Notes under the pieces: generated by a model
The model's database searches: none
Seen by the model: the letters and a program-made list of their open reading frames with translations, nothing else
What the model was told of the DNA's origin: nothing
Source of the DNA: Candidatus Sumerlaeota bacterium
Lineage (GTDB): Bacteria; Sumerlaeota; Sumerlaeia; SLMS01; JAHLLQ01
Assembly (NCBI GenBank): GCA_030156535.1
Contig: JASGMJ010000009.1
Coordinates: 69,237 to 133,236, forward strand
DNA length: 64,000 nt
Direction of reading: 5' to 3'
Program-made: the position numbers and the translations under genes
In this document: one piece after another, positions 63,050 through 64,000 of the stretch
Position numbering within the stretch: the first letter of the stretch is position 1
Layout: the number at the start of each line of letters is the position of its first letter

Positions 63050-63706
63050 GTGCCCAAGTACTACCCGGTCATGATGAACATCGAAGGCGCCCCCGCCCTT
63101 GTCGTTGGCGGGGGAGCCATCGCTTCGCGCAAGGCCGAAGGGCTTCTGGAGTACGGTGCCCGCGTCACCATCGTCGCCCGCGAAGCGAGTCCCGACGTTC
63201 GCCGCTTGTATGACGAGGAGCGCGTGCAACTGCATGAACGTCCTTTCGTCGATGCCGACCTCAACGAACCCGTCATCGTCTTTGCCGCGACAAACGACCG
63301 CGCCCTGCACGAGCACATCAAGACCGAGTGCGACCGCCGCAGGATTCTGTGCAACGTCGTCGATGTTCCCGACCTGTGCGGTTTCATCGTTCCCTCGATC
63401 ATCCGCCGCGGCGAACTGATGATTACCATTTCCACGGACGGGCTCTGCCCGGCCTACTCAAAGTTCCAGCGCAAGCGCATGGAGCAGTGTTGCTTTCCCG
63501 AGGGCGCCCAGGCGATGCTCCACGTTATCGCGGCGGCGCGAAACGAACTCAAAGGGCCGCTCGGCAAGGGGCTGGGCGACGAGAAGAAGTTCGAGTTGCT
63601 GCGGCAACTTGTCGAGGAAGGGTTGGAGGATCGCCTCGCGCTTGAAGGCGAAGCCGCCGCCTCGGCCTACGCCGTGAATCGCATTCACGAGTTGGCGGCC
63701 AAGTAA
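63050..63706 (+). CDS. Precorrin-2 dehydrogenase / sirohydrochlorin ferrochelatase-like protein (Met8/CysG-N type)
   Basis: This enzyme oxidises precorrin-2 with NAD and may insert iron in siroheme synthesis. The 218-residue protein starts GTG 63050, with ACGGAGG eight bases upstream. It opens YYPVMMNIEGAPALVVGGGAIASRKAEGLLEYGA, of which the GGGAIASRKAE Rossmann part is diagnostic. Later FAATNDRALHEHI and CNVVDVPDLCGFIVPSII (quoted in part) match the family. It would link to nitrite or sulfite reduction or to heme by the siroheme route, but no partner gene is in the window. Confidence 0.9.
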   Translation: MPKYYPVMMNIEGAPALVVGGGAIASRKAEGLLEYGARVTIVAREASPDVRRLYDEERVQLHERPFVDADLNEPVIVFAATNDRALHEHIKTECDRRRILCNVVDVPDLCGFIVPSIIRRGELMITISTDGLCPAYSKFQRKRMEQCCFPEGAQAMLHVIAAARNELKGPLGKGLGDEKKFELLRQLVEEGLEDRLALEGEAAASAYAVNRIHELAAK

Positions 63707-63758
63707 GCTGATGGAATCCCGACGCTTTCCGATTACAAACTCAAGGAGACAGCCAACA

Positions 63759-64000
63759 ATGACAAAGCGCGTTCTTCTCAGCATTGCCCTCCTCGCTGGC
63801 CTTTTGCACGCGGCCATCGCACAGGAAGTCACTTCCAAGGGCCCCGAACTCGACAAGTCCAAGGACTACTACGCCGTCCTCGACACCTCCTTCGGCAAGA
63901 TCGTCGTTTCCTTCTTCGAGGACGAGGCGCCGGAAACCGTGCGCAACTTCGTGAACCTCGCCGAGGGGACCAAGGCGTTCAAGGACCCGGCCAAGCGGGA
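63759..64000 (+). CDS. Exported cyclophilin-type peptidyl-prolyl isomerase (3' truncated by window end)
   Basis: The start of this gene is present; the end lies beyond the window. ATG 63759 is preceded by AAGGAGA ten bases upstream. A Sec signal peptide is clear (RVLLSIALLAGLLHAAIAQ), followed by YYAVLDTSFGKIVVSFFEDE and APETVRNFVNLAEGT, which are cyclophilin hallmarks. About 80 residues are visible. The periplasmic location would make it a fold catalyst for exported proteins. Confidence 0.9.
   Translation, partial: MTKRVLLSIALLAGLLHAAIAQEVTSKGPELDKSKDYYAVLDTSFGKIVVSFFEDEAPETVRNFVNLAEGTKAFKDPAKR

Overview
The window is 64 kb of dense, high-GC chromosome from a Gram-negative bacterium. Lipid A synthesis (lpxB), a Lol-type lipoprotein-release permease, type IV pilus/type II secretion parts (three PilT-like ATPases and a GspG pseudopilin) and lipoprotein or Sec signal peptides all indicate two membranes. 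The gene orders do not match any well-known model genome, and secreted BACON, FG-GAP and P-domain proteins are present. I suspect an uncultured or deep-branching lineage (planctomycete-like or a candidate phylum such as Sumerlaeota), but this is inference. I saw no rRNA, tRNA, CRISPR array, prophage or intact insertion sequence.

Layout. 1-2.7 kb: tig (5' truncated) with two tandem clpP genes, closed by a strong terminator. 2.8-8.4 kb: two membrane proteins, pilT-1 and a large unrecognised protein. 8.4-10.4 kb: a glycosyltransferase and a LarC-like protein with a His-rich tail. 10.4-16.8 kb (minus strand): sucC, a PhyH oxygenase, two more pilT-like genes and a zinc-finger/TPR protein. 17-21.4 kb: a UbiD-family decarboxylase, recN and a degenerate REP-type transposase. 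21.5-28.2 kb (minus): a tightly overlapping Gld-like ABC operon with a DUF4340 protein, then purine nucleoside phosphorylase and a dolichol-phosphate-mannose-synthase-like transferase. 28.4-32.5 kb (minus): gspG, a small membrane protein, dnaA and gltX. 32.6-39.8 kb: a TetR regulator, an HGSNAT-like acyltransferase, a solitary adenine methyltransferase, a secreted BACON protein and pgi. 39.8-51.5 kb (minus): an FG-GAP secreted protein, pepD, der, lpxB, an lpx-linked oxidoreductase, a UbiA-type prenyltransferase, rimM, khpA, rpsP, ffh and ylxM. 51.6-58.1 kb (plus): a TPR protein, lysS, lolC/E, a ferredoxin-fold protein lacking cluster cysteines, a nuclease-like/PIN-like gene pair and an FAH-family hydrolase. 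58-64 kb: a glycoside-hydrolase lipoprotein, a leuB-like dehydrogenase, an AIM24-family protein, a siroheme-type dehydrogenase and a truncated cyclophilin.

Most of the window is housekeeping. The parts that may hold undescribed biology are the multi-domain protein at 6929-8425, the coupled gene pair at 56086-57161, the cysteine-less ferredoxin-fold protein just before that pair, the LarC-like protein that lacks its second domain, and the CHC2-finger/TPR fusion. The ribosome/SRP cluster ylxM-ffh-rpsP-khpA-rimM runs directly into envelope genes without the usual trmD-rplS. No function could be verified by database search; the calls rest on motifs and family memory.
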